Positions 45,525 to 55,148 of a stretch of 64,000 bases of DNA are shown piece after piece. Position 1 is the first letter of the stretch, and each line of letters starts with the position of its first letter. This stretch comes from Pseudomonas pohangensis (lineage in GTDB: Bacteria > Pseudomonadota > Gammaproteobacteria > Pseudomonadales > Pseudomonadaceae): assembly GCF_900105995.1 (NCBI RefSeq), contig NZ_LT629785.1:1612001-1676000 (forward strand). The letters run 5' to 3'. The position numbers and the translations under genes were made by a program. A model generated the notes under the pieces. The model did no database searches. It was not told the DNA's origin and worked only from the letters and a program-made list of their open reading frames with translations.

Positions 45525-45893
45525 TCAGATACCCCAGAGAATCTGTACGCCCCAGACGAAGAGCACGAACATCAACATGCCGCAGAACGCCTGCACGAGA
45601 AACCGCACACTTGTAGCCCACTTGCCCAACGCCATCGGGGTCAGGTAGTCGGTAGTAATTGTCCACATGCCAACCCACGCGTGGACGCTACCGGACAGCA
45701 GTGCCAGCAAAGCGAAAATACGTACCCAGTTCTGGGAAAACAGTGCTTTCCAGTCGCTATAGGTCAGGCCCGGATGCGCAACCAGATAGCCCAGCAGGAA
45801 AAGGAAGAACGCAGCCAGCACGACGGCCGAAACGCGTTGAGCCATCCAGTCATAGAGACCCGAGCGCGAGAAATTCGTAACGTTGGTTACCAT
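45525..45893 (-). CDS. sdhD: SdhD, succinate dehydrogenase membrane anchor
   Basis: The 122-residue anchor has three membrane helices and the quinone/heme-region residues GSVHAWVGMWTITTDYL. ATG 45893 gives MVTNVTNFSRSGLYDWMAQR, the usual Pseudomonas start. It overlaps the end of sdhC by 7 bases. Confidence 0.95.
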   Translation of the reverse strand: MVTNVTNFSRSGLYDWMAQRVSAVVLAAFFLFLLGYLVAHPGLTYSDWKALFSQNWVRIFALLALLSGSVHAWVGMWTITTDYLTPMALGKWATSVRFLVQAFCGMLMFVLFVWGVQILWGI

Positions 45894-46261
45894 ATCCAAA
45901 CCCCTGCAAGCAGAATCAGAACTGCGGAAACAATCAGGACAATCTTGGAGCCAAGCTTGCCGCCTTCCAGCGTTTCACCAATGCCCGCATCCATGACCAG
46001 ATGGCGGACGCCGGCGACGAGGTGATAGAGCAGTGCGGACAGCAGACCCCACACCACCAGTTTGGCCAGCGGGCTGCTCATGCAAGCCTGAAGCCGGGCG
46101 AAACCTTCTTCTGAGGAGAGCGACATTTCCAGGCCATACAGGAGTATGGCAATACCGAAAAACAGGATGACCCCGGAGATGCGATGCAGAATCGAGGTAT
46201 AGGCAGTGATCGGGAGCTTAATTGTCCGAAGATCAAGATTTACAGGGCGTTGGCTATTCAA
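45887..46261 (-). CDS. sdhC: SdhC, succinate dehydrogenase cytochrome b556 subunit
   Basis: The 124-residue anchor begins MNSQRPVNLDLRTIKLPITAY. It has SILHRISGVILF for quinone binding and the heme b ligand segment LLYHLVAGVRHLVMD. It is the first gene of the sdhCDAB-sucAB-lpd-sucCD cluster and has a good promoter upstream (46385-46414). Confidence 0.96.
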   Translation of the reverse strand: MNSQRPVNLDLRTIKLPITAYTSILHRISGVILFFGIAILLYGLEMSLSSEEGFARLQACMSSPLAKLVVWGLLSALLYHLVAGVRHLVMDAGIGETLEGGKLGSKIVLIVSAVLILLAGVWIW

Positions 46262-46384
46262 GGCTGCTTACCACACTGAGAGCCCCTGACTTGGGGGGAT
46301 TGTCGGGAAACGCACCGCAAGCCCCACCACCCGAAAGTGACGAGCATCAAGCCGAAGGCCCAATACTGCGGTGTTCGGCTGCGG

Positions 46385-46414
46385 AGTATAAGGCAGCCAA
46401 AGCACCCTTTACAA
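46385..46414 (-). promoter_or_regulatory. Sigma-70 promoter of sdhC
   Basis: On the minus strand TTGTAA (46414-46409) and TATACT (46390-46385) are separated by 18 bases. The -10 box is near consensus. It lies about 125 bases before sdhC. Confidence 0.65.
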
Positions 46415-46528
46415 TTAAAACGGTACCCTCCTTCCTGCGCATTGCACATCGGCCGGAAATCGCGTAAATGAGCATTAACAACTTCCAAAACCCAGTAGAA
46501 ATCGAGCCCTTGGCTCGTTTTAGTCAAA

Positions 46529-46556
46529 TTGACTTTCAACTTTTTGACTCTATAGT
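46529..46556 (+). promoter_or_regulatory. Sigma-70 promoter of gltA
   Basis: TTGACT (46529-46534) and TATAGT (46551-46556) are 16 bases apart. Transcription should begin near 46563, about 50 bases before gltA. Confidence 0.75.
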
Positions 46557-46611
46557 GTCTCGGCCCCGCATCGGGGCGGACAGTTGATTTCAAGCAATCA
46601 GGGAGGCCGAT

Positions 46612-47898
46612 ATGGCTGACAATAAAGCCCAGTTGATCATCGAGGGCTCAGACCCCGTCGAACTGCCTATTTTGCGCGGCACAGTTGGTCCGGATGTGAT
46701 CGATGTGCGCGGACTCACCGCTACAGGCCGCTTCACTTTTGACCCTGGATTCATGTCAACGGCATCCTGCGAGTCGAAAATCACCTACATCGATGGTGAC
46801 AAGGGTGTCCTGCTGCATCGTGGCTATCCGATCGAACAACTTGCAGACAATTCAGACTATCTGGAAACCTGCTACCTGCTGCTAAACGGCGAATTGCCGA
46901 CAGCTGCCCAGAAAGAAGCCTTTGTCAGTGTGATCAAGAATCACACCATGGTTCATGAGCAGCTGAAGAACTTCTTCAACGGCTTCCGCCGTGACGCGCA
47001 CCCCATGGCCATCATGTGCGGTGTGGTCAGTGCTCTTTCTGCCTTCTATCACGACTCGCTGGATATCAATGACCCGCACCACCGCGAAGTTTCGGCTATC
47101 CGCCTGATCGCCAAGATGCCGACCATTGCCGCCATGGCCTACAAGTATTCAACCGGCCAGCCGATCATGTATCCGCGTAACGATCTGTCCTATGCAGAAA
47201 ATTTCCTGCACATGATGTTCAACACGCCCTGCGAAACCAAGCCGATCAGCCCTGTTCTGGCCAAGGCGATGGACAAGATTTTCATCCTGCACGCCGATCA
47301 CGAGCAGAATGCTTCTACCTCGACTGTGCGTCTGGCCGGCTCTTCCGGTGCCAACCCGTTCGCCTGTATTGCTGCCGGTATCGCAGCGCTCTGGGGCCCG
47401 GCCCACGGTGGCGCCAACGAGGCCGTATTGAGCATGCTGGATGAGATCGGTGATGTTTCGAACATCGAAAAATACATTGCCAAGGCCAAGGACAAGAACG
47501 ACCCGTTCAAGCTGATGGGCTTCGGTCACCGCGTCTACAAGAACTTCGATCCGCGCGCCACGGTAATGAAACAGACCTGCGACGAAGTGCTGGCCGAACT
47601 GGGCATCAACGATCCGAAACTCCAATTGGCAATGAAGCTGGACGAAATAGCGCGTAACGACCCCTATTTCAAAGAGCGCAACCTGTATCCGAATGTGGAC
47701 TTCTATTCGGGCATCATTCTCAAGGCCATCGGCATACCAACCAGCATGTTCACCGTGATTTTTGCTGTATCGCGGACTGTTGGCTGGATCTCGCACTGGA
47801 AGGAGATGCTCTCCAGTCCGTACAAGATCGGTCGTCCTCGTCAGCTTTACACGGGTTACGACAAGCGCGATTACCTTCCGCTGGACTCCCGCAAATAA
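46612..47898 (+). CDS. gltA: GltA, citrate synthase
   Basis: The 428-residue type II citrate synthase condenses oxaloacetate and acetyl-CoA. It has the catalytic segments LHADHEQNASTSTVRLAGSS, GPAHGGANEAVL and GFGHRVYKNFDPRA, and the C-terminal arginines near RPRQLYTG. It is transcribed away from the sdh-suc cluster. A GGGAGG site lies upstream of ATG 46612. Confidence 0.98.
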   Translation: MADNKAQLIIEGSDPVELPILRGTVGPDVIDVRGLTATGRFTFDPGFMSTASCESKITYIDGDKGVLLHRGYPIEQLADNSDYLETCYLLLNGELPTAAQKEAFVSVIKNHTMVHEQLKNFFNGFRRDAHPMAIMCGVVSALSAFYHDSLDINDPHHREVSAIRLIAKMPTIAAMAYKYSTGQPIMYPRNDLSYAENFLHMMFNTPCETKPISPVLAKAMDKIFILHADHEQNASTSTVRLAGSSGANPFACIAAGIAALWGPAHGGANEAVLSMLDEIGDVSNIEKYIAKAKDKNDPFKLMGFGHRVYKNFDPRATVMKQTCDEVLAELGINDPKLQLAMKLDEIARNDPYFKERNLYPNVDFYSGIILKAIGIPTSMFTVIFAVSRTVGWISHWKEMLSSPYKIGRPRQLYTGYDKRDYLPLDSRK

Positions 47899-47913
47899 GC
47901 TTCGCGTTATCTG

Positions 47914-47941
47914 AAACAAGGCTGCTCCGGCAGCCTTGTTT
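47914..47941. terminator. Bidirectional terminator after gltA
   Basis: AAACAAGGCTGC and GCAGCCTTGTTT pair around TCCG. A-run and T-run flank the stem. It serves gltA and the convergent YkgJ-like gene, whose stop lies at its edge. Confidence 0.9.
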
Positions 47942-48198
47942 CATTTCAGCGAGGTCAAATCTTCCAGCCAGCCGATCAGGCGCAATGCCTCTTCACGGGT
48001 AGCCCCGCAGACACTGGCATCGGCCTGAAAACCGAGGCATACAGCCGGTCGCTCGGGCAAGCCGAAAAGCCTGCACCGGTTGCCCTCATCCAGCTGTACG
48101 CAACGCTCACCGGCCGCCTTGCCGGCAGGCATGCCGGGAATGGCAGAAGTGATCGATGGCGCGATACAGCACGCACCGCAACCTGCACGACATTGCAT
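47941..48198 (-). CDS. YkgJ-family cysteine-cluster protein
   Basis: The 85-residue protein has the pattern CRAGCGACC near the start, then CVQLDEGNRCRLF and PAVCLGF. This is the zinc- or iron-binding cluster of the YkgJ (CxxCxxCC) family, which may bind a metal and act on an unknown partner. The ATG at 48198 is preferred to the adjacent 48201. It converges on gltA. Function is not known. Confidence 0.8.
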   Translation of the reverse strand: MQCRAGCGACCIAPSITSAIPGMPAGKAAGERCVQLDEGNRCRLFGLPERPAVCLGFQADASVCGATREEALRLIGWLEDLTSLK

Positions 48199-48269
48199 CA
48201 AGCCGTTCTCCCGGATTTATCTGCAGTCGATTTTAAGCTGCGCCAGTATGACTTTGAACGCCAGGTCGA

Positions 48270-49586
48270 TCAGTGCAGCTTGAGCCCGCCCTTGAACAAC
48301 AGATCCAGACGGTCGATAAGGATGCGCAGAATGGTCCTGGGAATGCCGAAACAGGCGGCCTGATGCATGCGGTAAAGCGAGACGTACATCAGCCTGGCAA
48401 TGCGCCCCTCGACCAGCAGTGGATTGGCCGAAAACAGCCCGATCAGGCTGCCCAGAGTCTTGTACTGGCTCAGATTGATCAGCGAGCCCATCTCCTTGTA
48501 GACATAGGCCTGCGTGGGTTCTCCAGACAGTACCCGGTGCAGGTTTCGGTAAACCACGCTGGCCATCTGATGCGCCGCAGCCGCACGGGCTGGAGAGACG
48601 CTACCATCCGCCATCTGCACATAGGCGCAATCACCTAGCGCCCAGATATGGCTGTCCCGACTGGTACGCAGATCGGCATTCATCACCAGCTGGTTATTGC
48701 CGGTGGTTTCCAGGCCGCCAAGCCCCTTCATATAGTCTTCGCACTTGACCCCGGCCGACCATATGCGCAGTTCGGCTTCGATCAGTTCGCCCTGATCGGT
48801 GACAAAACCTTGAGCGGTTGCTTCGCGAACCTTCACTCCGGTGCGAACTTTCACGCCCGCATCCTGCAGGCCTTTGGTTGCTGCGCTGGAGATGCTTTCC
48901 GGGAGCATTTGCAGAATGCGCGGTGCGGTTTCGATCAAGGTGGTGTCCAGCGCATCGGCACGCAGCTTGTAACCCGCCTGCTGGGCCCGCAGCAGCACAT
49001 TCTGCAGCTCGGCAGAAAGCTCCACACCGGTAGCACCGCCACCGACAATAGCCACATTCAGATGGAAATCCTGCGGATTGTTGCTGCCGGTGATTTGCGC
49101 CATATTGGCTTTCATGCCATAGGCCTGCAGCAGGCTTTGCAAGCGTTCGGCCGCCGCAGCCGTGTCCAGAAACAGGCAATGCTCCTTGATACCGGGGATG
49201 CCGAAATCGTTGCAGACGCTGCCGACAGCGATGACCAGATGGTCGTAGTGCAAGGGCCGCTCCGGCAGCAATTCGACGCCGCCCTCACCGAGAAAGGCCG
49301 ACAGCATCAATTGCCGGGCCTGCCGGTCCAGGCCGACCATGCGCGCATGGACAAATTCGAAATGATTCTTCAGCGCGTGCAAATGGTAACGAATGGCTTC
49401 ACTGCCCGGATCAATGGTTCCTGCAGCCAACTCGTGCAACAGTGGCTTCCACAGATGGTAACGATGGCCATCAACCAGAATGATCCTGGCCAGACCTTTC
49501 TTGCCCAGGGAACGCCCAAGCCGGGTCACCAGCTCAAGACCGCCAGCGCCACCACCCACCACCACAATTACCGGAGCATCAGACAT
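48270..49586 (-). CDS. ndh: Ndh, type II NADH:quinone oxidoreductase
   Basis: The 438-residue flavoprotein has the FAD motif GGGAGGLELVTRLG, the NADH motif GGGATGVELSAELQ, and the quinone-side segments AHQMASVVYRNL and WALGDCAYV. It transfers electrons from NADH to quinone without pumping protons. The C-terminal amphipathic region (about 390-438) should bind the membrane. Length matches NDH-2. Confidence 0.92.
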   Translation of the reverse strand: MSDAPVIVVVGGGAGGLELVTRLGRSLGKKGLARIILVDGHRYHLWKPLLHELAAGTIDPGSEAIRYHLHALKNHFEFVHARMVGLDRQARQLMLSAFLGEGGVELLPERPLHYDHLVIAVGSVCNDFGIPGIKEHCLFLDTAAAAERLQSLLQAYGMKANMAQITGSNNPQDFHLNVAIVGGGATGVELSAELQNVLLRAQQAGYKLRADALDTTLIETAPRILQMLPESISSAATKGLQDAGVKVRTGVKVREATAQGFVTDQGELIEAELRIWSAGVKCEDYMKGLGGLETTGNNQLVMNADLRTSRDSHIWALGDCAYVQMADGSVSPARAAAAHQMASVVYRNLHRVLSGEPTQAYVYKEMGSLINLSQYKTLGSLIGLFSANPLLVEGRIARLMYVSLYRMHQAACFGIPRTILRILIDRLDLLFKGGLKLH

Positions 49587-49602
49587 GTCTGCTCACTTGC
49601 TG

Positions 49603-49641
49603 GAAAATAAAAATGGCCAGACTTGCGTAATGCGTCTGGCC
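49603..49641 (-). terminator. Terminator of the 3-hydroxyisobutyrate-dehydrogenase-like gene
   Basis: On the minus strand GGCCAGAC and GTCTGGCC pair around a 9-base loop, followed by ATTTTTATTTT. It lies 42 bases after the stop at 49683. Confidence 0.85.
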
Positions 49642-49682
49642 CGGTTCAACCCAGCATAGCCGATGGCACCTGCGGCAAATGC

Positions 49683-50555
49683 TCAATCGCGGGGCTTCAG
49701 TCTCGCTATCAGGCTGGAAGTATCCCAGCGGTTGCCGCCCATCGCCTGCACATCGGCATAGAACTGATCGACCAGCGCCGTAACAGGTAGTTGCGCACCG
49801 TTACGGCGCGCCTCATCCAGCACGATCGCAAGGTCCTTGCGCATCCAGTCCACGGCAAAACCATGCTCGAATTCGCCGGCGAGCATGGTCTTGTGGCGAT
49901 TTTCCAGCTGCCAGGACTGCGCTGCGCCCTTGCTGATCACCTCCATGGCGCCCAGTCCGTCCAGTCCGGCGCACTGGGCAAAATGCAGTGCTTCGGAAAG
50001 CCCTTGCACCAGTCCGCCGATGCAGATCTGGTTGACCATCTTGGTCAGCTGCCCGCTGCCAACCGGGCCCATCAGACGGATCATCTTGGCGTAGCTGTCG
50101 ATCACCGGCGCAGCGCGCTGGTAAAACACCGGCTCGCCGCCGACCATGACGGTCAGCATACCGTTTTCCGCGCCGGCCTGGCCCCCAGACACCGGCGCAT
50201 CAAGAAAGCCCAGCTCCCGCTCGGCAGCAATGACGGCCATTTCGCGCGCCACATCGGCAGAAGCGGTGGTGTGATCAACCAGCACCGTACCCGGACTCAT
50301 GCCGGCAAAGGCACCCTGCTCGCCCAGCAGCACCGCGCGCAGATCATCATCATTGCCGACACAGACCATCACGAACTCGGCACCTGCGGCAGCCTCGCGT
50401 GGCGTGCCGGCGCTTTCTCCGGAATATTTCTCACACCAGGCCAGCGCTTTCGCCGGATTACGGTTGTACACCCGCACCTGATGCCCCTCGCAGGCCAGAT
50501 GGCCGGCCATGGGGAAGCCCATCACGCCCAGTCCGATAAATGCTACTTTTGCCAT
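49683..50555 (-). CDS. 3-hydroxyisobutyrate dehydrogenase-family oxidoreductase
   Basis: The 290-residue NAD(P)-dependent enzyme has the cofactor motif GLGVMGFPMAGHL (6-18), the substrate motif DAPVSGGQAGAENG and the catalytic Lys in GSGQLTKMVNQ. This family includes 3-hydroxyisobutyrate dehydrogenase, tartronate-semialdehyde reductase and related beta-hydroxyacid dehydrogenases. No neighbour fixes the substrate. Confidence 0.85.
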   Translation of the reverse strand: MAKVAFIGLGVMGFPMAGHLACEGHQVRVYNRNPAKALAWCEKYSGESAGTPREAAAGAEFVMVCVGNDDDLRAVLLGEQGAFAGMSPGTVLVDHTTASADVAREMAVIAAERELGFLDAPVSGGQAGAENGMLTVMVGGEPVFYQRAAPVIDSYAKMIRLMGPVGSGQLTKMVNQICIGGLVQGLSEALHFAQCAGLDGLGAMEVISKGAAQSWQLENRHKTMLAGEFEHGFAVDWMRKDLAIVLDEARRNGAQLPVTALVDQFYADVQAMGGNRWDTSSLIARLKPRD

Positions 50556-50699
50556 GTTTCACCTCGATTCAAAGTCCTCCCAGCCTAGCATGCAGGCTCG
50601 GGCCGGGGCACCTGCACAGCCAAAGCCGCCCCTAGTGACGCTGCAAGGGCTCTTGGGCATAATGCGCCACCTCTTTTTCACCCTTTCGGGGAGTCCTGC

Positions 50700-50981
50700 A
50701 TGTTCAAGGTCAACGAATACTTCGACGGCACCGTCAAATCCATTGCTTTCGGCATGAGCGAAGGCCCGGCCACCATTGGCGTCATGGCTGCCGGCGACTA
50801 TGAATTCGGCACCGCCCAACTGGAAATCATGCATGTGATCGCCGGCGCCCTGAGCGTGAAGCTGCCCGGCAGCGATAGCTGGGAAACCTTTGCCAGCGGC
50901 AGCAAGTTCACTGTCCCGGCCAACAGCAAGTTCCAGCTCAAGGTAGCGCAGGACACCGCCTACCTCTGTGAATACCGCTGA
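50700..50981 (+). CDS. ppnP: PpnP, pyrimidine/purine nucleoside phosphorylase (DUF1255)
   Basis: This 93-residue cupin protein begins MFKVNEYFDGTVKSIAF and has the family motifs GVMAAGDYEFGT and GSKFTVPANSKFQLK. The E. coli homologue cleaves several nucleosides phosphorolytically. A GGGGAG site precedes the ATG. The 285 bases after it contain no gene that I can support. Confidence 0.93.
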   Translation: MFKVNEYFDGTVKSIAFGMSEGPATIGVMAAGDYEFGTAQLEIMHVIAGALSVKLPGSDSWETFASGSKFTVPANSKFQLKVAQDTAYLCEYR

Positions 50982-51266
50982 GTCGGTAACCTGCATCGTT
51001 GCAGCGATAGCCAAACAATCCCGCGATCACTTGTGCTATCGCTGCGCAACACGAAGCCGTAACGTTACAGCGCCCTTCGGCTTCGACGCTTCTGCCAGAC
51101 GCTGTCGGGCAGGCAGCAATCCTCTCTGTAATTACCTCGACTAGGCTTCAGGCTATGTTCATCCAGCCCGACCGGCGCGTCTCTGCCAGGCACAGGTCCG
51201 GCAAAGGCACCCGCCCAGCGGCTGGTACCAGTCATCCATTACTCGCCAGAACCCGGGGTTAGCAGC

Positions 51267-52148
51267 ATGCCAGGCAGCAAATCCCTCTCGATTGTTATCC
51301 TGCCAATTGCACTGCTGGTCATCGCCATGTGCTCGATTCAGGGTGGTGCGGCGCTGGCTAAAAGCCTGTTTCCGTTGGTCGGTGCCGAAGGCACAACGGC
51401 GTTACGCCTGAGTCTGGCCGCCCTGATTCTCGGCCTGGTCATGCGCCCGTGGCGCACGCGCCTGAACATAGCTGCCTGGCGTGCGCTGGTGGCCTATGGT
51501 ACTGCACTCGGCGGAATGAACCTGATGTTCTACATGTCGCTGAAAACCGTGCCGCTGGGGATTGCCGTGTCACTGGAATTCACCGGCCCGTTGCTGCTGG
51601 CCATCCTGTCATCTCGCCGGGCAATCGATTTTGTCTGGGTGGTGTTGGCGGTCTGCGGGCTGGCCCTGTTGTTGCCCAGTCAGCTGACCGATGCACCGCT
51701 GGACCCGACCGGTGCCGCTCTGGCGCTCGGCGCCGGAGCCTGCTGGGCGCTGTATATCATCTTCGGGCAGAAAGCCGGGGCTGCACACGGCGCACAAACC
51801 GTTGCCCTCGGCACCCTGGTAGCGGCGCTGATTGTCTTTCCGATTGGTGTGATGCAGGCCGGAAGCAGCCTGTTCCACTGGTCACTGCTGCCTGTCGCGC
51901 TGGCGGTGGCGTTACTCTCTTCGGCCCTGCCCTATTCTCTGGAAATGGTTGCCCTGGCACGCATGCCGGCGCGTACCTTCAGCATCCTCATGAGTCTGGA
52001 ACCGGCCATCGCGGCACTGAGCGGCATGCTGTTTCTGCAGGAACAACTGACAGGCCGGCACTGGCTGGCTATCGGCGCGATCATTCTTGCCGCACTGGGC
52101 ACTGCCTCGACCATCAGGCCCAGAGCGAATCCTCCCCAGAGTTGCTGA
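51267..52148 (+). CDS. rhtA: EamA-family exporter (RhtA-like)
   Basis: The 293-residue protein has ten membrane helices in two EamA repeats. Stretches such as SIQGGAALAKSLFPLVGAEG, MSLKTVPLGIAVSLEFTGPL and RMPARTFSILMSLEPAIAALSG match RhtA, the threonine/homoserine exporter. Substrate specificity is inferred from family. It converges on the ABC exporter. Confidence 0.85.
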   Translation: MPGSKSLSIVILPIALLVIAMCSIQGGAALAKSLFPLVGAEGTTALRLSLAALILGLVMRPWRTRLNIAAWRALVAYGTALGGMNLMFYMSLKTVPLGIAVSLEFTGPLLLAILSSRRAIDFVWVVLAVCGLALLLPSQLTDAPLDPTGAALALGAGACWALYIIFGQKAGAAHGAQTVALGTLVAALIVFPIGVMQAGSSLFHWSLLPVALAVALLSSALPYSLEMVALARMPARTFSILMSLEPAIAALSGMLFLQEQLTGRHWLAIGAIILAALGTASTIRPRANPPQSC

Positions 52149-52162
52149 ACGGCGCTGCAAAC

Positions 52163-53926
52163 CTAGTCTTCATTGAATTGCAGCTCTGCCAGACGCCGGT
52201 ACAGGGCGTTGCCAGCCACCAGTTGCTGATGGGTACCGAGCGCCACCAGCTTGCCGTGATCGATAACCGCAATACGATCCGCACCTTTCACGGTGGCCAG
52301 CCGGTGGGCAATCACCAGCGTGGTACGGCCGGCCATCAGGCCGGGCAAGGCTTGCTGGATCAGATGTTCGCTTTCGGCATCCAGGGCGCTGGTGGCCTCG
52401 TCGAGCAGCAGTACCGGCGCATCCACCAGCAAGGCACGGGCAATGGCCAGCCGTTGGCGCTGGCCACCGGACAAGCCCAGACCAGCATCACCCAGACGGG
52501 TCTGGTAGCCCTGCGGCAGTTTCATGATGAAGTCGTGGGCATAGGCTGCCCGGGCCGCCGCTTCAACTTCGGCTGCACTGGCCTGCTGCCGACCGTAGCG
52601 GATGTTTTCCTCCACACTGCCGAAAAACAGCGCCGGATTCTGTGACACCAGGGCAAAGCAGCGGCGCAAATCTGCCGGGTCGAGTTGCTGAATCGGTATC
52701 CCTTCGAGGCGAATCTCGCCTTGCTGGGTATCAAAGAAGCGCAGCAACAGGTCGAACAAGGTCGACTTGCCGGCACCACTTGGCCCGACCAGTGCCAGCG
52801 TCTCGCCGGCGGCGACCGTCAGGCTGATGCCATCGACCGCAAAATGCTCCAGCCGCGACGGGTAGGAAAAGCGCAGATCGCGCAATTCGATGGCGCCGCT
52901 GACCCGCGCCGGCAGCTTTTGCAGACCGCTCGGCGGAGCGGTAATGGCGTTGCCGGTCTTGAGCAATTCGGCTATCCGCTCGGCTGCACCGGCCGCGGTT
53001 TGCAGCTCGCCGATCACTTCGCTGATAGTGCCGAATGAGGAACCGACGATCAGGCTGTAAAACACGAAAGCCGCCAGATCACCCGGCGAAATGCGTCCGG
53101 CAATCACGTCCATGCCGCCGACCCAGAGCATCACCCCGACCGCGCCGAGCACCAGCAGAATGACCACGCTGATCAACGCGGCGCGCTGCCTGATGCGCTG
53201 CCGCGCGGTATTGAAGGCCGCTTCTGCCGTCTCGGCAAAACGCAGCTTGTCCTGCTGCTGATGGTTGTAGGCCTGCACGGTCTTGATCTGCCCGAGCGTT
53301 TCGCCGACATAGCTGCCGACATCCGCCACGCGGTCCTGACTCTGCCGCGACAGGGCACGCACGCGCCGGCCAAACAGCAGGATCGGCACCACCACCAGCG
53401 GCAACGCAGCAATCACGATGGCGGTCAGTTTGACGTTGGTGAAAAACAGGAAGATCACCCCGCCGATCAGCATGATCAGGCTGCGCAAGGCCATCGACAG
53501 CGAGGAGCCGATCACCGATTGCAGCAAGGTGGTATCGGCGGTTAGGCGCGACTGGATTTCCGAACTGCGGTTGCTTTCGTAGAAGCCCGGATGTAACTCG
53601 ACCAGATGATCAAACACCTGCTTGCGGATATCCGCAACGCAGCGCTCGCCGAGCCAGGACACCAGATAAAAGCGCACATAGGTGCCCACGGCCATGCACA
53701 GCACCAGGATGAAGAACAAGCCGATCGACTGATTGAGGGCGTGCGGTGACTGGGTGGCCAGGCCCTGATCGACCAGCAGACGGATGCCCTGCCCCATCGA
53801 CAGGGTAATTGCAGCAGTGAACAGCAGCGCAGCCAGTGCAGCCAGCACCCGCCAGCGATATGGTGCGATAAAGCGCCCGGCCAGTTGCAGGGCGTGACGC
53901 TGGCGTGCTGAAAGCAAAGATCTCAA
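52163..53926 (-). CDS. ABC exporter, fused permease-ATPase (MsbA-like)
   Basis: The 587-residue half-transporter has six membrane helices (about 20-300) and an ATPase domain with Walker A GPSGAGKST, signature LSGGQRQRLAIARALL, Walker B VLLLDEATSALD and a switch His (VIAHRL). The start codon is TTG 53926, overlapping the stop of the upstream gene (TTGA), with GGAGA 9 bases before it. It could export lipid A, lipids or drugs; the substrate is not visible. Confidence 0.9.
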   Translation of the reverse strand: MRSLLSARQRHALQLAGRFIAPYRWRVLAALAALLFTAAITLSMGQGIRLLVDQGLATQSPHALNQSIGLFFILVLCMAVGTYVRFYLVSWLGERCVADIRKQVFDHLVELHPGFYESNRSSEIQSRLTADTTLLQSVIGSSLSMALRSLIMLIGGVIFLFFTNVKLTAIVIAALPLVVVPILLFGRRVRALSRQSQDRVADVGSYVGETLGQIKTVQAYNHQQQDKLRFAETAEAAFNTARQRIRQRAALISVVILLVLGAVGVMLWVGGMDVIAGRISPGDLAAFVFYSLIVGSSFGTISEVIGELQTAAGAAERIAELLKTGNAITAPPSGLQKLPARVSGAIELRDLRFSYPSRLEHFAVDGISLTVAAGETLALVGPSGAGKSTLFDLLLRFFDTQQGEIRLEGIPIQQLDPADLRRCFALVSQNPALFFGSVEENIRYGRQQASAAEVEAAARAAYAHDFIMKLPQGYQTRLGDAGLGLSGGQRQRLAIARALLVDAPVLLLDEATSALDAESEHLIQQALPGLMAGRTTLVIAHRLATVKGADRIAVIDHGKLVALGTHQQLVAGNALYRRLAELQFNED

Positions 53927-55053
53927 GAGCGGGATTCTCCGGTGGTATAGCCGAGGGGATAAAGCAGTTCTTCCTTGTAGCCGGCCCAGACGCGCACGGC
54001 ATCGGGAAAGCTGTCATCCAGTTGCGGGTCACCGCTATCGACCAGCAGCGGGCGGCCGGCAAGGGTGCCCAGCTTGCGCTTGGTGGCCACCACCCGCAAC
54101 CGCTCGGGACCAATGCAGCGCACTACGCGCGGACTGATCTGCTGGTTGCCACGGCCGAGGATATGGCCCTGGCCGCCGATAGCGGTAACCAGCAGATACG
54201 CCGGGTGCCCGTCCACCAGCGCAAACAGCTGTGCCTCGGTGAGGTCACGGCCAATCACCTGACCATTCTCGATCACATCGACACCCAGCAAGGTGGTCTG
54301 CAGGCCGAGATTCTGCGCCAGGCCATGCAGGGTCGAGCCGGGGCCGAATACGTAACGCACATCCGCTTCCCAGCTGTCACTCAGCCAGTCGGCCAGATCG
54401 TTGAGTACCAGTTCCTCGGACTCCATGCCGGCCTGCTTGACGTGTTGCATGTACTGACCCGGCTCCGGCACTGTGAGCTCGCCATACCAGCGTGCGGCTA
54501 CCCGTCCCTCGCGCAAGGCCTGCTCATCCAGATCGCGCACTTCACCGGACGTCAGCCTGACCAGCCCGCCTTCAATCAGTTGCCGCGCCAGCTCACCCGC
54601 CGCACGCGGACTGATGGCGTAGACGCCGGAGTGGATCTTCACCCCGGCCGGAATACCCAGCACCGGCTGCCCCTCGCGCACCACGGCACAGACATCGCGG
54701 GCGGTGCCATCGCCACCGGCAAACAGGAGCAGCGCGCACCCGGCAGCCTGAAGTTCCTGCACCGCTGCCCGGGTATCTGCCGCACTGGTCGGGCCTGCAT
54801 GCTTTTCTGCAAGCACACGATGGGCAAAGCCCATGCTCGCCAGCAGATCCGCACCCATCGGCCCCGGAAAGGTCAGAAATTCAATCTGCTCAAGCAGTGG
54901 CAGCAACAACTCCAGCGCCTGCCTTGTGCGCACTGCAGCCTGTGGCTCGGCGCCAAGGGCGAGTGCCTGTTCGGCCACCCCGTCACTGCCCTTGAGTGCC
55001 AGGGTACCGCCCAGACCAGCCAGCGGATTGATAATCAAGCCCAGATGAAACAT
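53923..55053 (-). CDS. ATP-NAD kinase-family protein
   Basis: The 376-residue protein begins MFHLGLIINPLAGLGG. It carries the GGDGT motif (LLFAGGDGTARDV) and a following GIPAGVKIHSGV, the core of the NAD kinase/diacylglycerol kinase superfamily. It is longer than NAD kinase (about 290) and belongs to the separate ATP-NAD kinase family of unclear substrate. The ATG at 55053 gives the conserved N-terminus. It is translationally coupled to the ABC exporter. Confidence 0.85.
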   Translation of the reverse strand: MFHLGLIINPLAGLGGTLALKGSDGVAEQALALGAEPQAAVRTRQALELLLPLLEQIEFLTFPGPMGADLLASMGFAHRVLAEKHAGPTSAADTRAAVQELQAAGCALLLFAGGDGTARDVCAVVREGQPVLGIPAGVKIHSGVYAISPRAAGELARQLIEGGLVRLTSGEVRDLDEQALREGRVAARWYGELTVPEPGQYMQHVKQAGMESEELVLNDLADWLSDSWEADVRYVFGPGSTLHGLAQNLGLQTTLLGVDVIENGQVIGRDLTEAQLFALVDGHPAYLLVTAIGGQGHILGRGNQQISPRVVRCIGPERLRVVATKRKLGTLAGRPLLVDSGDPQLDDSFPDAVRVWAGYKEELLYPLGYTTGESRS

Positions 55054-55148
55054 GCCTTCTCCCGTGTAAGGAAAAATTCGATTGATTGTCACATTGCGGT
55101 TATCTGGCAGCGATAACGTGCAACTGCCTCAGTTAAAGGAGATCAGTC

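Larger units (their letters stand above)
46262..46611. other. Divergent promoter region of sdhC and gltA
   Basis: This 350-base gap holds the two sigma-70 promoters listed here. No gene is supported. A 13-base dyad, AGTCAA-A-TTGACT (46522-46534), overlaps the gltA -35 box and could bind a repressor. Confidence 0.6.

Noticed and set aside
46522..46534. AGTCAA-A-TTGACT dyad as an ANR/DNR box before gltA
   Set aside because: The half-sites are separated by 1 base instead of 4 and have the opposite order, so it cannot be an FNR-type box; part of it is the gltA -35 box.
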